A DNA stretch of 64,000 nucleotides from the NCBI GenBank assembly GCA_003991915.1, contig RQTK01000670.1, positions 16,473 through 80,472 of the forward strand, given 5' to 3'. Below the pieces are notes generated by a model. That model ran no database searches. It saw only the letters and a program-made list of their open reading frames with translations, and had not been told where the DNA came from. The translations under genes and the position numbers were made by a program. How positions within the stretch are numbered: position 1 is the first letter of the stretch; the number at the start of each line of letters is the position of its first letter. The DNA comes from Elysia chlorotica (Eukaryota; Mollusca; Gastropoda; Plakobranchidae). Shown piece by piece: positions 62,978 to 64,000 of the stretch.

Positions 62978-63884
62978 GGAAAGATAAAATGAATGAAAGA
63001 TTATCAGTAAGATGATTAGGACTGCTCTAGTATAGATCTCTAGATCCTGAGCCTAGATCAAGATCTTGACTTAAGATATAAATTGAGATCGAGAAAGAAC
63101 GAGCGATAGACAGAAAGAGAGATATGGATCGGGGAAAAAATCTGGAGAGGGAAATAGGTAAAGAAAGAGGGAAAGAGATAGACAGGCAGACAAAAAGAGG
63201 AGGGAAGAGACAAACAGACGTAGATACAGAGATAAAATGCGTGAGTTAATGAAATAGAGATATCAAGAGATAAAAGGGGTGTCCTGCGACTACAAGACTA
63301 CCTGTGAAAACAAACACAATGAAAATAACACAAAGCCTCGCCACAAGCCACATGTGACGCATTAGACCATGGAGAGTGCTGCGTGCAGGTAAATTTTTTA
63401 CATGCTTTCTTACCCAAGTAAAAAATAACCACTGCTATTTGGCGGCTCTAATTGTATATTAACTATTCATCAATTTATTAAGTAAAGGGGCAATTGTAGT
63501 TAGTTGAGTAACAACACATCAAAAAGAAAATAAGGAAAAAAATGTAGCCTATAATTATTATAAGGATGATAGATCTATTTTTAATTAGATCTAATTATAT
63601 TCCATTACCTCGCTTTTCCAGAAAGATCAAGATTTAGCTCAATACTATTGCTAATTGATCTGGATCTATATATAGTTTTAGCTTGGTTTCATCATTCTGG
63701 TGCGACAAAATCGAATACAGTGTATAATACAGTAAACTGCAAGGTAGATCTAGAATTCTAGATCTAGAGTAAATATATTCAATTTCTATCTAGATCTAGA
63801 TCATAGATCCTTTTCCACGGAAAACGCAAATTTGTTTTAAATTAATTTGCAAATCGTCAAGGCGCATAAGATAAATTCGCTTAC

Positions 63885-63950
63885 CATAAACTACTGCGTG
63901 TCTTCTTTCTATCGTTGCGAAAGTGCCGTTGAATGGTGTTGATCAACCTT
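63885..63950 (-). other. Possible non-coding first exon of GHITM
   Basis: On the minus strand a donor TTTATG/GTAAGC ends a candidate exon at 63885, within sequence richer in CG than its surroundings (63885-63950). The distance to the 62282 acceptor (1.6 kb) is normal for a leader intron here. The 5' limit is not visible. Confidence 0.3.
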
Positions 63951-64000
63951 GTTTACCGAGTTTCTAGAAAATTTGACCCGGAAAATGCGCTAAAGTTGTA

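Overview
The window is eukaryotic genomic DNA, from an invertebrate and most likely a gastropod mollusc. It has small exons in long AT-rich introns with GT-AG boundaries, abundant microsatellites, tRNA-derived SINEs, and Helitron, LINE and inverted-repeat elements. The mollusc assignment is inference from repeat character and protein similarity; nothing fixes the species. The hexamer AGATCT and chained forms of it are scattered throughout.

Four protein-coding genes can be supported. (1) 3.8-6.1 kb, minus strand: a large terminal exon of an NXPE-family (neurexophilin/PC-esterase-like) protein. (2) 15.6-20.3 kb, plus strand: a complete four-exon gene for ribosomal protein L38 (70 aa). (3) 28.6-50.8 kb, plus strand: a complete CCAR1-type gene (cell division cycle and apoptosis regulator 1). 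I traced 23 coding exons that join in phase into about 1174 aa. It carries an S1-like domain, polyglutamine, an RS-rich segment, a DBC1 domain, a SAP domain, a degenerate EF-hand and a coiled coil. (4) 54.9-62.3 kb, minus strand: a complete GHITM-type gene (mitochondrial inner-membrane Bax-inhibitor-1 family), seven coding exons and 340 aa. One of its exons is present twice because of a 1.5 kb tandem duplication. CCAR1 and GHITM converge tail to tail. The four genes are ordinary neighbours and show no sign of a shared pathway.

The rest is accessory sequence. 0-3.8 kb is microsatellites and unassigned AT-rich DNA. 6.5-7.5 kb is a broken Helitron. 7.5-15.6 kb is SINE fragments, very long CT/TATC/TAC arrays and a 48 bp inverted-repeat pair. 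The RPL38 region carries a 3 x 178 bp tandem repeat, and a 2 x 130 bp repeat lies just downstream. 22.2-26.3 kb is a nest of foldback-like elements whose arms hold GC-rich 12 bp palindromes at 32-33 bp spacing, in a partly deleted tandem duplication. A CCAR1 intron carries a 1,850 bp element with perfect 13 bp terminal inverted repeats and a TTTATA target duplication. A GHITM intron carries the 3' end of a CR1/L2-like LINE.

The most interesting signals are the duplicated, phase-incompatible GHITM exon, the modular palindromic foldback family, and the TIR element with a related fragment 29 kb away in the RPL38 intron. No CRISPR array, bacterial-type operon or new enzymatic system is visible.
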